Assembly (NCBI RefSeq): GCF_003335505.1
Contig: NZ_QPEX01000010.1
Coordinates: forward strand, 682,001 to 746,000
Direction of reading: 5' to 3'
DNA: 64,000 nt
DNA from: Bremerella cremea
GTDB taxonomy: Bacteria; Planctomycetota; Planctomycetia; Pirellulales; Pirellulaceae
The position numbers and the translations under genes were made by a program. The first letter of the stretch is position 1. Each line of letters starts with the position of its first letter. This document shows positions 34,897 to 43,197 of this stretch, piece after piece. The notes below the pieces were generated by a model, which saw only the letters and a program-made list of their open reading frames with translations, searched no databases and had not been told where the DNA came from.

Positions 34897-36899
34897 TACG
34901 ATTGAGGATCCAGTTCCTCGATCTTATCCCACATTTCGCGGAGTTCGACACGGAATCCGCCGGAGAGGATCGGAAAGCGGCACCATGTTTTTGGGTCGAG
35001 GTTTTCGTCATCTAAATGAAAGCCGGGAGCATAGCGTTCGCGTTTCCACTGGTTACGGCTCCAAAGCTGAAAGAAACGCTCGATGTAGGCGCCCAACTCT
35101 CTTAACGAATAGTCAGGGTAACGTTGTCGCAGGTGCATTAACACCTCGACGGCAATCTGCTTGTCGCGAATTGCCAGCCGCTCGATTCTGTCGAGCAGTG
35201 GATACGGCATTAAATCGGCTTCGTCCGTTTGCCCCTGGTCGGCGGGGCGCAGCTCGGCGGTCGGCAACTGTGCGTTGATCACTTTAAGCACCGGCAAGCA
35301 GCCAATGCCATCCGGTCCCACTTTTTCCATCCAAACCAGCCACTCGCGAAGAAACGCCTTGTCGATCCCAGAAATCGGACACAGCCCGCCGCTCGTATCG
35401 CCATCCATGGTCGCATAACCGACAGCCGCTTCGCTACGGTTGCTCGTTGAAAGAAGCAAAGCCCCTTTCAAGTTAGCAACCAGCCATACACTTGGCGAAC
35501 GCGTGCGGGCTTGGATGTTTTGCAGGGCGATATCATCACGTTCCCAAGTTAACGGGCGGCCAACGATTTGCTGTCCTAGCTTGGTGTACCCTTCGACCAA
35601 CTCGTCGACATCCACCCGATGGAAATCAGCCCCGACTGCTTCGGCAACTTGCTTGGCGGCATTGAGCGTCACGTCACCGCTGTTGCGGGTTGCCTGGTAC
35701 ACACACGTCAACAGCTTCGCATTCACATCGCTGGGATTCACCAGGCCAGTTAGGCCGTCGATATAAGCCAGCCGTTTGGCAAGTTGTTCGCTACCGATAT
35801 CTTGCATGGCGAACTGGACCATGTAAGCACACAGCGTGGTTACCGCTGCGGAATCAGCCCCGCCAGACATCGACACCACAAACCCGCGCGAGCGACTTTT
35901 CCTTAAATAGTCGAACAGCCCGAGCGCGACCGCGCGGGTGAATTCTTCCTCTTTGAGGTCTTCCGATTGCTCCCAACTTGCCGGAGTCAGCGTCGGCACA
36001 TCCGGCTCGCAGTGTGGCAACGCGAATCCGGCATCCACCACCTGATCTTTGGCCGCATCGAAGTTCAACACAAACGCGTCACTCTTGGCGCGATTCATTC
36101 GATTGACATCGATATCGACCACCGCCGTAGTCACCACGCAATTCTGAAAGCTAAACCGCGGAGCTTCGGCCAACAAATGCCCGGCCGAGGCAACCATGGC
36201 CCCGCCGTCATAAATCGCTCGGCCTGCTTCGTTGCCCAGCAAGTTCGCATAAACGTATGCTGCGTGGAATGCCCGAGAGCCTTCCAAGACAAACCGCCGT
36301 CGCACCGCTTGCTTATGAAACGCGAAATGGCTGGCACTCGGATTGAGAATCAAATCGACGCCCAGTTCTGCCAGTTGGCTGCCAGGACGGCTCGCCACCC
36401 AGGCATCTTCGCAGATCTCCAAGCCCAACATCGTGCCGCCGAAGTCGAAAACGAGATCGCCTAAGGGAACCTTCAGGCCTCCTTCTTCATAGTAAGCTCG
36501 TTTGCCGGCAGGCCACGGCTTGAACCAGCGGGGTTCGTAATGGATGCCATCTCCGGCTAGGTTCCGTTTGGGGACCAGCCCCAACAGTTTTCCATTCGCG
36601 ACAATCGCAGCTACGTTAAAGACGAGCCCGCGATAAGAAATCGGCAGCCCAAAGCAAGCCACCAAGCCGGTCGTCGCCGGGACCAGTTCAAGCAATTTCT
36701 GCCAGGCCATTCGCCGCATGCCCGCCGACAAAAACGCATCTTCACAGCCGTAACCGGTAATGCACAACTCGGGTAAGCAAATGACCGAGGCACCAGCGGC
36801 ACGGGCTTTTTCGAGGGCTTCCAGAATATTGCGGGTATTCTCTTCCCAATCCATCGGCGTTTGATTGAGAACCGCCGCAGCAACTTTAACGTTCAGCAC
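34884..36899 (-). CDS. nadE: Glutamine-dependent NAD+ synthetase
   Basis: A 671-residue two-domain enzyme that makes NAD+ from nicotinic acid adenine dinucleotide, ATP and glutamine. The N-terminal nitrilase-like glutaminase has the triad Glu44 (CLPELCITGY), Lys111 (PKRNLAG) and Cys163 (GLEICEDAW). The C-terminal synthetase has the PP-loop VSMSGGADSAAV near residue 350 and NIQARTRSPSVW further on. The size fits the long bacterial glutamine-using form. It stands alone; the neighbour at 34834 is convergent. Confidence 0.95.
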   Translation of the reverse strand: MLNVKVAAAVLNQTPMDWEENTRNILEALEKARAAGASVICLPELCITGYGCEDAFLSAGMRRMAWQKLLELVPATTGLVACFGLPISYRGLVFNVAAIVANGKLLGLVPKRNLAGDGIHYEPRWFKPWPAGKRAYYEEGGLKVPLGDLVFDFGGTMLGLEICEDAWVASRPGSQLAELGVDLILNPSASHFAFHKQAVRRRFVLEGSRAFHAAYVYANLLGNEAGRAIYDGGAMVASAGHLLAEAPRFSFQNCVVTTAVVDIDVNRMNRAKSDAFVLNFDAAKDQVVDAGFALPHCEPDVPTLTPASWEQSEDLKEEEFTRAVALGLFDYLRKSRSRGFVVSMSGGADSAAVTTLCAYMVQFAMQDIGSEQLAKRLAYIDGLTGLVNPSDVNAKLLTCVYQATRNSGDVTLNAAKQVAEAVGADFHRVDVDELVEGYTKLGQQIVGRPLTWERDDIALQNIQARTRSPSVWLVANLKGALLLSTSNRSEAAVGYATMDGDTSGGLCPISGIDKAFLREWLVWMEKVGPDGIGCLPVLKVINAQLPTAELRPADQGQTDEADLMPYPLLDRIERLAIRDKQIAVEVLMHLRQRYPDYSLRELGAYIERFFQLWSRNQWKRERYAPGFHLDDENLDPKTWCRFPILSGGFRVELREMWDKIEELDPQSYEAG

Positions 36900-37346
36900 G
36901 ATGTTGATTCCCTGATGCAGTGTGATCCAACCACCAAGCTACCTCATCCGCCCAAGCGGGTCTATTGGATATCAGTCAGGACACGTGACACCGAATATAG
37001 GCTCACCCTGATGACGAAAGCGGCGATTTCCCCGTAGTGGCAATTTTCTACCTAGGGTCCATCCGCCTCGGAAAGATCGCTTCTTCGTTCAAAGCGACGG
37101 ACCGCAAGCATGGATCAATCCTGAGTTTTCTTTTCTCTTTTTGAATCGGCATGTCGACTCCTTTCCTTTTCGCCGTTACTCTGGGCGTTACCTTATTTTC
37201 GCTTGGATCGCTCAGCGAAACTTTTAGGGCCGTTTTATCGGGGCCAACATTTTCCGAATGTCGGACTTCAATAAACCTCTCCTACCGGCGAAAACCACTT
37301 CAGGCATTTTGCTTGCAAACCGCTTAACGACAGAGACAATGGTGGC
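36900..37346. other. Intergenic region between nadE and a small membrane protein gene
   Basis: About 450 bases. A 58-codon frame from 37151 to 37327 begins with a hydrophobic run but has no ribosome site or recognisable sequence, so it is not called. The leftward nadE promoter and the rightward promoter of the next gene must lie here; I cannot place either with confidence. Confidence 0.4.
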
Positions 37347-37634
37347 ATGATTCAACGCTTTTCTCTCACCAAGATCTTCGTTCTCATCGCTCTCGTGGCG
37401 GTCAGTTGCCTTATTATCCGCCAAGCACTCCTTGGTGCTGTCTGGGCGAAAGCAATAGCCTTTCTCTTTGTGGCGATGATAATCTGGTGCTTAATTCACT
37501 ACGCCTTGGGCTTGGCTTGCTACGTGGTAATGAGGTTTCGGGAATTCCTTGTTCCTGCCAAAGCCCAGTCACCATTTGCCACCGATACGCCAGCCCAACA
37601 GATTATTCCTCCTAAGAATATTGAACTCGACTAA
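37347..37634 (+). CDS. Small membrane protein of unknown function
   Basis: A 95-residue protein with two hydrophobic segments (about residues 8-28 and 35-60), a basic linker (MRFREFLVPAK) and a soluble tail ending in Pro/Ile-rich residues. No family is recognised. It ends 26 bases before the next ORF and reads in the same direction, so it may be the first gene of the ABC-transporter operon. No clear ribosome site precedes its ATG, which lowers the confidence of the start. Confidence 0.55.
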   Translation: MIQRFSLTKIFVLIALVAVSCLIIRQALLGAVWAKAIAFLFVAMIIWCLIHYALGLACYVVMRFREFLVPAKAQSPFATDTPAQQIIPPKNIELD

Positions 37635-37660
37635 CCATCGACTTCACTTGCCAGCCAGAA

Positions 37661-39955
37661 ATGATGCTTGTCATGCCGTCTTCCCCAAACCGTTCGCTTT
37701 TGTTTCACCTGATTTTATCTGGGTGCTGTTGCGTTTTGTGGTTGGTGCTGAGCAGTTCCGTGGCTCAAGCAGAAACGGGTGAAAAGTACTTCTTACCTTT
37801 GCCCCCTGACAAGCCAGACCATGGGTTATTTTTGTCGCTCGATGCACGCTGGATCGATGGCAGTGGTTATCGTCCGATCCATGTCAGCCTGATTACCGCC
37901 AACGGAAAACCAGCTCCGGCAGACCGACGAGTTGAAGTGATCTTGCAGCCGAACGCTTTATATTCATCTCCGCTGCCACGCGTCTCGCAGGAAATCAAGC
38001 TTTCCCAAGGTAAAATCGGCGAGGCCTCAACCATTCTGGTTCCGCAGCACATGCTGTGGTATGCCCTTTCCATCGAAGTTTGGGAAGACGGGCGGAAGTT
38101 GCCGGAACTCAGCAATAAAAGTCTATCGATGGCCAATATAAACTCTAGAACGGCCGTGACGGAGGCTTATCCTGCGATGATTGTTTTTCATCGCAATGCT
38201 CCCCTACGCGATGCACAAGCAAGCTGGGCCTTAGATCAGGCAAACCGGCTTGATTCGGGCGAAGAAGTGGAACCTTTTCCTGATTTGCGTATTTTGTTCA
38301 ACGAACAAACCGTGCCGACCGCCGCGCCTTTGAAATCGCTATTCGCCGGCTCTCCTTATCAAGCTGTGGCAGCTCTGCGCCAGCTACCACGGACCGACGT
38401 GCTACCACTTTCCATGGTACCGGATAATTGGCTGGCCCTTTCTTCGGCAGACTTACTGGTTTTTGAATGGCAAGACCTGGAAACCTTGCAAGAGACTTCC
38501 CCGGAAAAGTTTGCCGTGATTCGCGACTGGACCAATGCCGGAGGCAACCTTTTGGTATGGAACAGCGGCAAGCAAGGGCCAAGCCAGATCGATCCATGGT
38601 TCGACCAGACGAAGGAAGCGATTCCACACCAGTGGGACAAATTTTTGCTAGATGCGGCCCCGATTCGAGACATCGGGCTTTTACGCGTCTTACGTTTTCC
38701 TCACAACAACTTCAGCGGAAACAACCAGGGACAGTACTCAGCTCTGGCGATCCAAAACGGCAAACTTATCGAAACAGCTCCCAATGCAGGAATTGCAACA
38801 GGTGCCGAGAAACCACTGAACCTGGCCACACGTGAAATGGGATTCGGCAAATTAACGTTGGTCCAAGAAAACCCCTTTCCCGGCAACGCAGGCACATGGG
38901 AGCGAATCTTTGGAGCGATCGGCGGAAGTCGTCTCGCTTGGTTCGATCGTCATGGCATGTCACGCATGCGTGAGAATCTTGGCTTCTGGGATTTCCTTGT
39001 GCCTGGTGTGGGTATCGCACCGGTAACGACCTTCGAGGTCTTAATTACGCTGTTTGTGATTGTGATCGGGCCGGTGAACTATTTCGTACTGCGGGCCATA
39101 AGCCGTTTGAACCTGTTAATCATCACCGTCCCGGTAGGGGCAATCTTGATTACCTCGTTGCTGATGATTTATGCCTTGGTTTCCGATGGCTTTAGCACAC
39201 AAACACGAATCCGCACGCTCACGACCCTTGACCAACAAACGGGACAAGGTGCTACTTGGAGCCGCCAGGCCTATTACTCTGGAATGGCCAGTTCGTCTGG
39301 TCTTACCTTTCCGACCGATACGGCCGTGTTCGAGTACGAACAATCCCCTTTGAACGAAAGCGTTGGCCAAAAACGGCTGTCCTGGGGAAAAAACCAGGTT
39401 CTCAGCGGAGCCTACTTTCGTTCGCGGGTAACTCAGCAGTTTCTGGTCATCCGCCCTTTCCAATCCAAACGACAGTTGGAAATCGATACCACCGGCAACG
39501 GCATCTCGGTCACCAATAAGCTAGGCACGAAAATCTTGGCTTTACTTTTGGTAGACGAAAATGGAACGCCTCATTTCACGAGCAACTTGAACGCCGATGC
39601 CCAGGCCAAGCTTCAGCCGGATGTTTCTACTGCCGTCGTAAACATTCGCGAACGGATGGGTATTGCCAGCATGAGAGTACCAGATGGATTTGACCGTCAG
39701 ATGTACATCAACCAAACCCGTCATAGAACTCCTCGTTCGGTCTATCTCAACATTCCAGAACGCAATCAAGTAGAGCCCAACTTCACTCGGGCTTTGATGG
39801 AGCGTCAATATCAGGCCCAAATCATGAACTCGTTCGAGGCTCTCGGGCCGCGCAGTTACTTTGCCGTCGTGCAGCATTTCCCTGAAACACCGCTAGGCAT
39901 CGACGGTATTTCTCCCGGCGAAAAAAGCCTGGAAGTCATTCAAGCAACATGGTAA
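37661..39955 (+). CDS. Exported membrane-anchored protein linked to an ABC-2 transporter
   Basis: A 764-residue protein. A long N-terminal signal segment (LLFHLILSGCCCVLWLVLSSSVAQA) precedes a large domain outside the cytoplasm (about residues 45-445). That domain includes VIRDWTNAGGNLLVWNSG, a pattern seen in Rossmann-like domains of ABC-linked membrane proteins. Two hydrophobic helices follow near residues 450-510 (VLITLFVIVIGPVNYFVL and LIITVPVGAILITSLLMIY), then another soluble domain of about 240 residues. It ends 7 bases before the ABC ATPase gene, so it is probably an accessory subunit of that transporter. The sequence does not show what is moved. Confidence 0.8.
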   Translation: MMLVMPSSPNRSLLFHLILSGCCCVLWLVLSSSVAQAETGEKYFLPLPPDKPDHGLFLSLDARWIDGSGYRPIHVSLITANGKPAPADRRVEVILQPNALYSSPLPRVSQEIKLSQGKIGEASTILVPQHMLWYALSIEVWEDGRKLPELSNKSLSMANINSRTAVTEAYPAMIVFHRNAPLRDAQASWALDQANRLDSGEEVEPFPDLRILFNEQTVPTAAPLKSLFAGSPYQAVAALRQLPRTDVLPLSMVPDNWLALSSADLLVFEWQDLETLQETSPEKFAVIRDWTNAGGNLLVWNSGKQGPSQIDPWFDQTKEAIPHQWDKFLLDAAPIRDIGLLRVLRFPHNNFSGNNQGQYSALAIQNGKLIETAPNAGIATGAEKPLNLATREMGFGKLTLVQENPFPGNAGTWERIFGAIGGSRLAWFDRHGMSRMRENLGFWDFLVPGVGIAPVTTFEVLITLFVIVIGPVNYFVLRAISRLNLLIITVPVGAILITSLLMIYALVSDGFSTQTRIRTLTTLDQQTGQGATWSRQAYYSGMASSSGLTFPTDTAVFEYEQSPLNESVGQKRLSWGKNQVLSGAYFRSRVTQQFLVIRPFQSKRQLEIDTTGNGISVTNKLGTKILALLLVDENGTPHFTSNLNADAQAKLQPDVSTAVVNIRERMGIASMRVPDGFDRQMYINQTRHRTPRSVYLNIPERNQVEPNFTRALMERQYQAQIMNSFEALGPRSYFAVVQHFPETPLGIDGISPGEKSLEVIQATW

Positions 39956-39962
39956 TCCCCGG

Positions 39963-40910
39963 ATGATCGCGACGCGTACTCCCGTTATCGAACTTCGCCG
40001 TCTGCATCGTTTTTTCGGTAAAACGAAAGCGGTCAACGATGTCTCGTTCGAGGTCTATCAAGGCCAAGTGTTTGGCTACATCGGTCCCAACGGCGCCGGC
40101 AAGACAACCAGCATGCGCATCTTGGCCACTCTCGATCTACCAAACGCCGGAGACGCCCTGATCGATGGTTACTCAGTAATCAACGATCCCGATAAGGTTC
40201 GTCGACGCCTCGGTTTTATGCCGGATGCGTTTGGCGTTTACGCGAACGTCAACTGCCGCGAATATCTCGACTTCTTCGCCCGTTCGTATGGGCTGCGGGG
40301 GCGCGAACGTCGGTTGGCGATGGACAAGACCATGGAGTTCACGGGACTCGATGTCTTGGCCGAGAAGCCTATTAGCGGGCTCTCGAAAGGGATGAAGCAG
40401 CGGTTGTGCCTGGGGAGGTCGATGATCCATGACCCGGCCGTGCTGATCTTAGATGAACCTGCCGCTGGGCTCGACCCGCGGGCTCGTATCGAGCTGCGCG
40501 AAATGATTGGCAGACTCGCCAAGCATGGCAAAACCATTTTGGTCAGCTCGCACATTCTGACCGAACTAGCTGAGATGTGCGATGTGGTCGGCATCATCGA
40601 GCAAGGCCAGCTTCTCGCTACCGGCAGCGTGGCAGATATACAGCGTGGACAACTCTCGAAGAGCCGCGTTCGTGTTCGCATCTTAGAAAATACCAACGGG
40701 CTGGCCGATTGGCTGACCTCCAAAGAGGTGTACGACGAAATCGTGGTCGATGGCGAACTTCTGCACTTCTCGCATGTCGGCGAACGGGCCGAAGAGGCAG
40801 ACCTTTTGAAAGAGATGATCGAGGCGGGCTTTCGCATAGCCGAGTTTGGTGCCCGACACTCGAGCCTGGAAGATGTCTTCCTCAACGTTACGAAAGGCCG
40901 GGTGCAATGA
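39963..40910 (+). CDS. ABC transporter ATP-binding protein
   Basis: A 315-residue ABC ATPase with Walker A GPNGAGKTT, a Q-loop region, signature LSKGMKQRLCLG, Walker B VLILDEPAAGLDP and the switch His in LVSSHILTEL. The C-terminal 80 residues are typical of ATPases that drive ABC-2 permeases (NatA/CcmA group). It is cytoplasmic and pairs with the permease that overlaps its stop by four bases (ATGA). The operon order exported protein, ATPase, permease suggests one complex. Confidence 0.95.
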   Translation: MIATRTPVIELRRLHRFFGKTKAVNDVSFEVYQGQVFGYIGPNGAGKTTSMRILATLDLPNAGDALIDGYSVINDPDKVRRRLGFMPDAFGVYANVNCREYLDFFARSYGLRGRERRLAMDKTMEFTGLDVLAEKPISGLSKGMKQRLCLGRSMIHDPAVLILDEPAAGLDPRARIELREMIGRLAKHGKTILVSSHILTELAEMCDVVGIIEQGQLLATGSVADIQRGQLSKSRVRVRILENTNGLADWLTSKEVYDEIVVDGELLHFSHVGERAEEADLLKEMIEAGFRIAEFGARHSSLEDVFLNVTKGRVQ

Positions 40911-42535
40911 CCACCGTTGAACTGAGCAATGAACAAGCCCAGCCAGAGCCAGCCGATTCGCCCAGCGGATGGTGGCAGAAGATCGACGAGCGTCTGGAAA
41001 GCCTAGGAGAATACCTCAATCCTATTTTGGTCAAAGAAACTCGCCAATCACTAAAAAGCCGTCAGTTTGCGATAACGTTTGGCTTGGTGCTAATCACCAG
41101 TTGGATCTGGTCGGTGATGGCGATCTACCTTCGCTATCCAGGCATTTTGTATTCGCCTGATGGCCCATTTCTGCTGGTTGGTTATCTCGACATTTTGCTG
41201 TTTCCGCTAGTGGTGATCATTCCCTTTTCGGCTTTCCGATCATTGGCTTCCGAACGCGAGGACGGCACCTTCGAGTTGCTTTCAATCTCTACACTTAGTC
41301 CACGTCAAATTATCACCGGTAAGCTGATCAGTTCGATTGTGCAAATGCTCGTCTATCTGTCGGCCTTGGCACCATGCATTGGGTTCACCTATTTACTGCG
41401 TGGCATCGATATCATCACCATCGTCTACGTTATCAGCGTGGCCGTTTTGACCTCGGTCTTACTCTCCGGCTTCGGGCTGGTGTTGGCTTGCATTACCCGG
41501 CAACGCCACTGGCAGTCGGCGTTGTCCATCATTGTAATCCTGCTGTTCATCTTCTCGTTTGGTTCCGGAATGTCGGCCAGCTATTCGTTGGTTTATATGG
41601 AAGCCAACTGGCGAATGTACGATGAGTCGAGCTTCTGGATTGCGACCTTTGCCATCCTCACTATTTATGCCAGCTTCCTGCACTTGATCATCGATGTGGC
41701 CTCTGCCCAGATCACCTTCGAAAGCGAGAACCGTTCGGCAGGAATTCGCAAGGCCTTATTAATCCAGCATTTTCTGATCATTGGCTGGCTTGGCTACGTT
41801 GCCATCCAAATACCAGAAGAAGCAGCATTCCTTTTTGCAATAACCACCATCTTGTGTTTGTACTGGTTTATCGCAGGGTCGTATATCAATGGAGAAGCTG
41901 CGGTTCTTTCACCACGTGTGAAACGCACGATCCCAGTGTTTCTCTTCGATCGTCTCTGGCGAAATTGGCTCATCCCAGGGCCCGATCGTGGTTATATTTT
42001 TGTTTTGACCGGGCTCTTCAGCGGAACAGCGACGGCCTATTCGCTGGCTTGGTACAACACCTTCAACGGCATGAATATCAGCGAAGCAACGCATGTGATG
42101 ATCTATAGCTTAGGTATAATGGCTTACACCACCTTCTACCTCAGTGCCGGGCGTCTGCTGCTCAGAACCATGAATCTCTTGTTTCGTGCAGATATTTTCA
42201 TTTCCGCCCTCACGCACTTCTTACTGTTGATGGCCGCCATCATGGTCCCACTTGGTTTTCAAGTATTATACAATCGGACGATGGATTCATCGTTTAACCA
42301 TTGGACCAATCCATTCTGGTTCTTTGTTAAGTCCATGGATGACGGCAATTTCGTCGAATCGCCTGACGTCATCATGTTCCTGTTTTTTCTGAGCATGCTG
42401 GCCGGCTCTTTGTTCCTTATCAATATCGTACTGGGTGCCGCCGAATTGGTCCCTCGCCGAGAGAAAGCTCCTCGTAACTTCGTCGAGATTCTTCCCGAAG
42501 ACGAACCGGAACTCGATCCCCTGCGTCCCTCGTAA
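40907..42535 (+). CDS. ABC-2 type permease
   Basis: A 542-residue membrane protein with about twelve hydrophobic segments. The cytoplasmic N terminus is followed by LNPILVKETRQSLKSRQF, the usual entry of ABC-2 permeases of this class, and SEREDGTFELLSISTLSPRQIITGK, a signature of the family. The ATG overlaps the ATPase stop codon (ATGA at 40907-40910), a sign of translational coupling; the same frame is open further upstream only inside the ATPase gene. It should form the channel part of the exporter. Confidence 0.93.
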   Translation: MTTVELSNEQAQPEPADSPSGWWQKIDERLESLGEYLNPILVKETRQSLKSRQFAITFGLVLITSWIWSVMAIYLRYPGILYSPDGPFLLVGYLDILLFPLVVIIPFSAFRSLASEREDGTFELLSISTLSPRQIITGKLISSIVQMLVYLSALAPCIGFTYLLRGIDIITIVYVISVAVLTSVLLSGFGLVLACITRQRHWQSALSIIVILLFIFSFGSGMSASYSLVYMEANWRMYDESSFWIATFAILTIYASFLHLIIDVASAQITFESENRSAGIRKALLIQHFLIIGWLGYVAIQIPEEAAFLFAITTILCLYWFIAGSYINGEAAVLSPRVKRTIPVFLFDRLWRNWLIPGPDRGYIFVLTGLFSGTATAYSLAWYNTFNGMNISEATHVMIYSLGIMAYTTFYLSAGRLLLRTMNLLFRADIFISALTHFLLLMAAIMVPLGFQVLYNRTMDSSFNHWTNPFWFFVKSMDDGNFVESPDVIMFLFFLSMLAGSLFLINIVLGAAELVPRREKAPRNFVEILPEDEPELDPLRPS

Positions 42536-42551
42536 AGCAATACACCCAGCG

Positions 42552-42878
42552 TTAATTCGCAACCACGCGGTGCGTGGTGTTATCGATGGAATAGGACAAA
42601 CGCTTTTCGGTGGGTACCGCAGGAACCCCAGTGGGCAAGTATTCGGCATCCAACTCGGCGAGCGTCACCGGCCAGTTTCCTTCGGCGACATAATAGCGTT
42701 CTACCGCTGAGTTTAACGTGGCGATGTTTTGTTCGTGCACGCGCTGGTTGGCAAACGCTTTGGTTGTGCTGACATGTGGGACCGTGATTGCCGCAACAAT
42801 CCCAAAGATTGCGACAACCGCCAATAATTCCAAGAACGAGAATCCCCAACGCCCTTGCTTAAATAAAGCCTGGTACAT
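42552..42878 (-). CDS. Orphan pseudopilin (type II secretion / type IV pilus-like)
   Basis: A 108-residue protein with a prepilin cleavage site: a short basic leader (MYQALFKQGRWG) followed by FSFLELLAVVAIFGIVAA, with Glu at position +5 after the Gly. The remainder is a small globular domain with no disulfide pair. The start at 42878 gives a leader of normal length; the longer frame to 42917 does not. It stands alone, convergent with the ABC operon (16 bases between stops) and about 6 kb from the secretion genes. It may be a minor pilin of another machine. Confidence 0.8.
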   Translation of the reverse strand: MYQALFKQGRWGFSFLELLAVVAIFGIVAAITVPHVSTTKAFANQRVHEQNIATLNSAVERYYVAEGNWPVTLAELDAEYLPTGVPAVPTEKRLSYSIDNTTHRVVAN

Positions 42879-43033
42879 TTTCTTACTTCTTTGCGACGAG
42901 ATTTGAAAAGAAAGCACTTCTCAGATAAGTAGGCCCTCGCTGGTCGAATCTTCGTATGTTCGGCCTTGTCTGGGGTTGGACCATCTAAATTGTAGGTCGC
43001 AAATCGACTTATGATCTCGCTTTGCGCTATTGC

Positions 43034-43156
43034 TTACAGCACAACGCATTCATCAATTAGCCACCACGCGACGCCAACAGTCATGACCCCAAGAATGGCT
43101 ACGATCGGCGCAACCATACGCACCAAGCTGCGTGTTCGATGCCCCGTGTTTTCCAC
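43034..43156 (-). CDS. Possible 40-residue single-helix membrane protein
   Basis: A short frame with a GTG start at 43156 and TAA at 43034 encodes a basic N terminus (RTRSLVRM) followed by a hydrophobic helix (VAPIVAILGVMTVGVAWWL). It lies 41 bases downstream of the ArnT-like gene on the same strand, so it could be its last operon member. The start is uncertain and there is no comparison available. The rest of the stretch 42879-43197 shows nothing else. Confidence 0.3.
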   Translation of the reverse strand: MENTGHRTRSLVRMVAPIVAILGVMTVGVAWWLIDECVVL

Positions 43157-43197
43157 GAGGCCAGATCGCAGCAGCAGCAAGTGACCGCTGCAGCGTC

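Noticed and set aside
40577..40906. Longer upstream start for the ABC permease
   Set aside because: The extra 110 codons lie within the ABC ATPase gene in another frame; the ATGA overlap at 40907 is the natural start.
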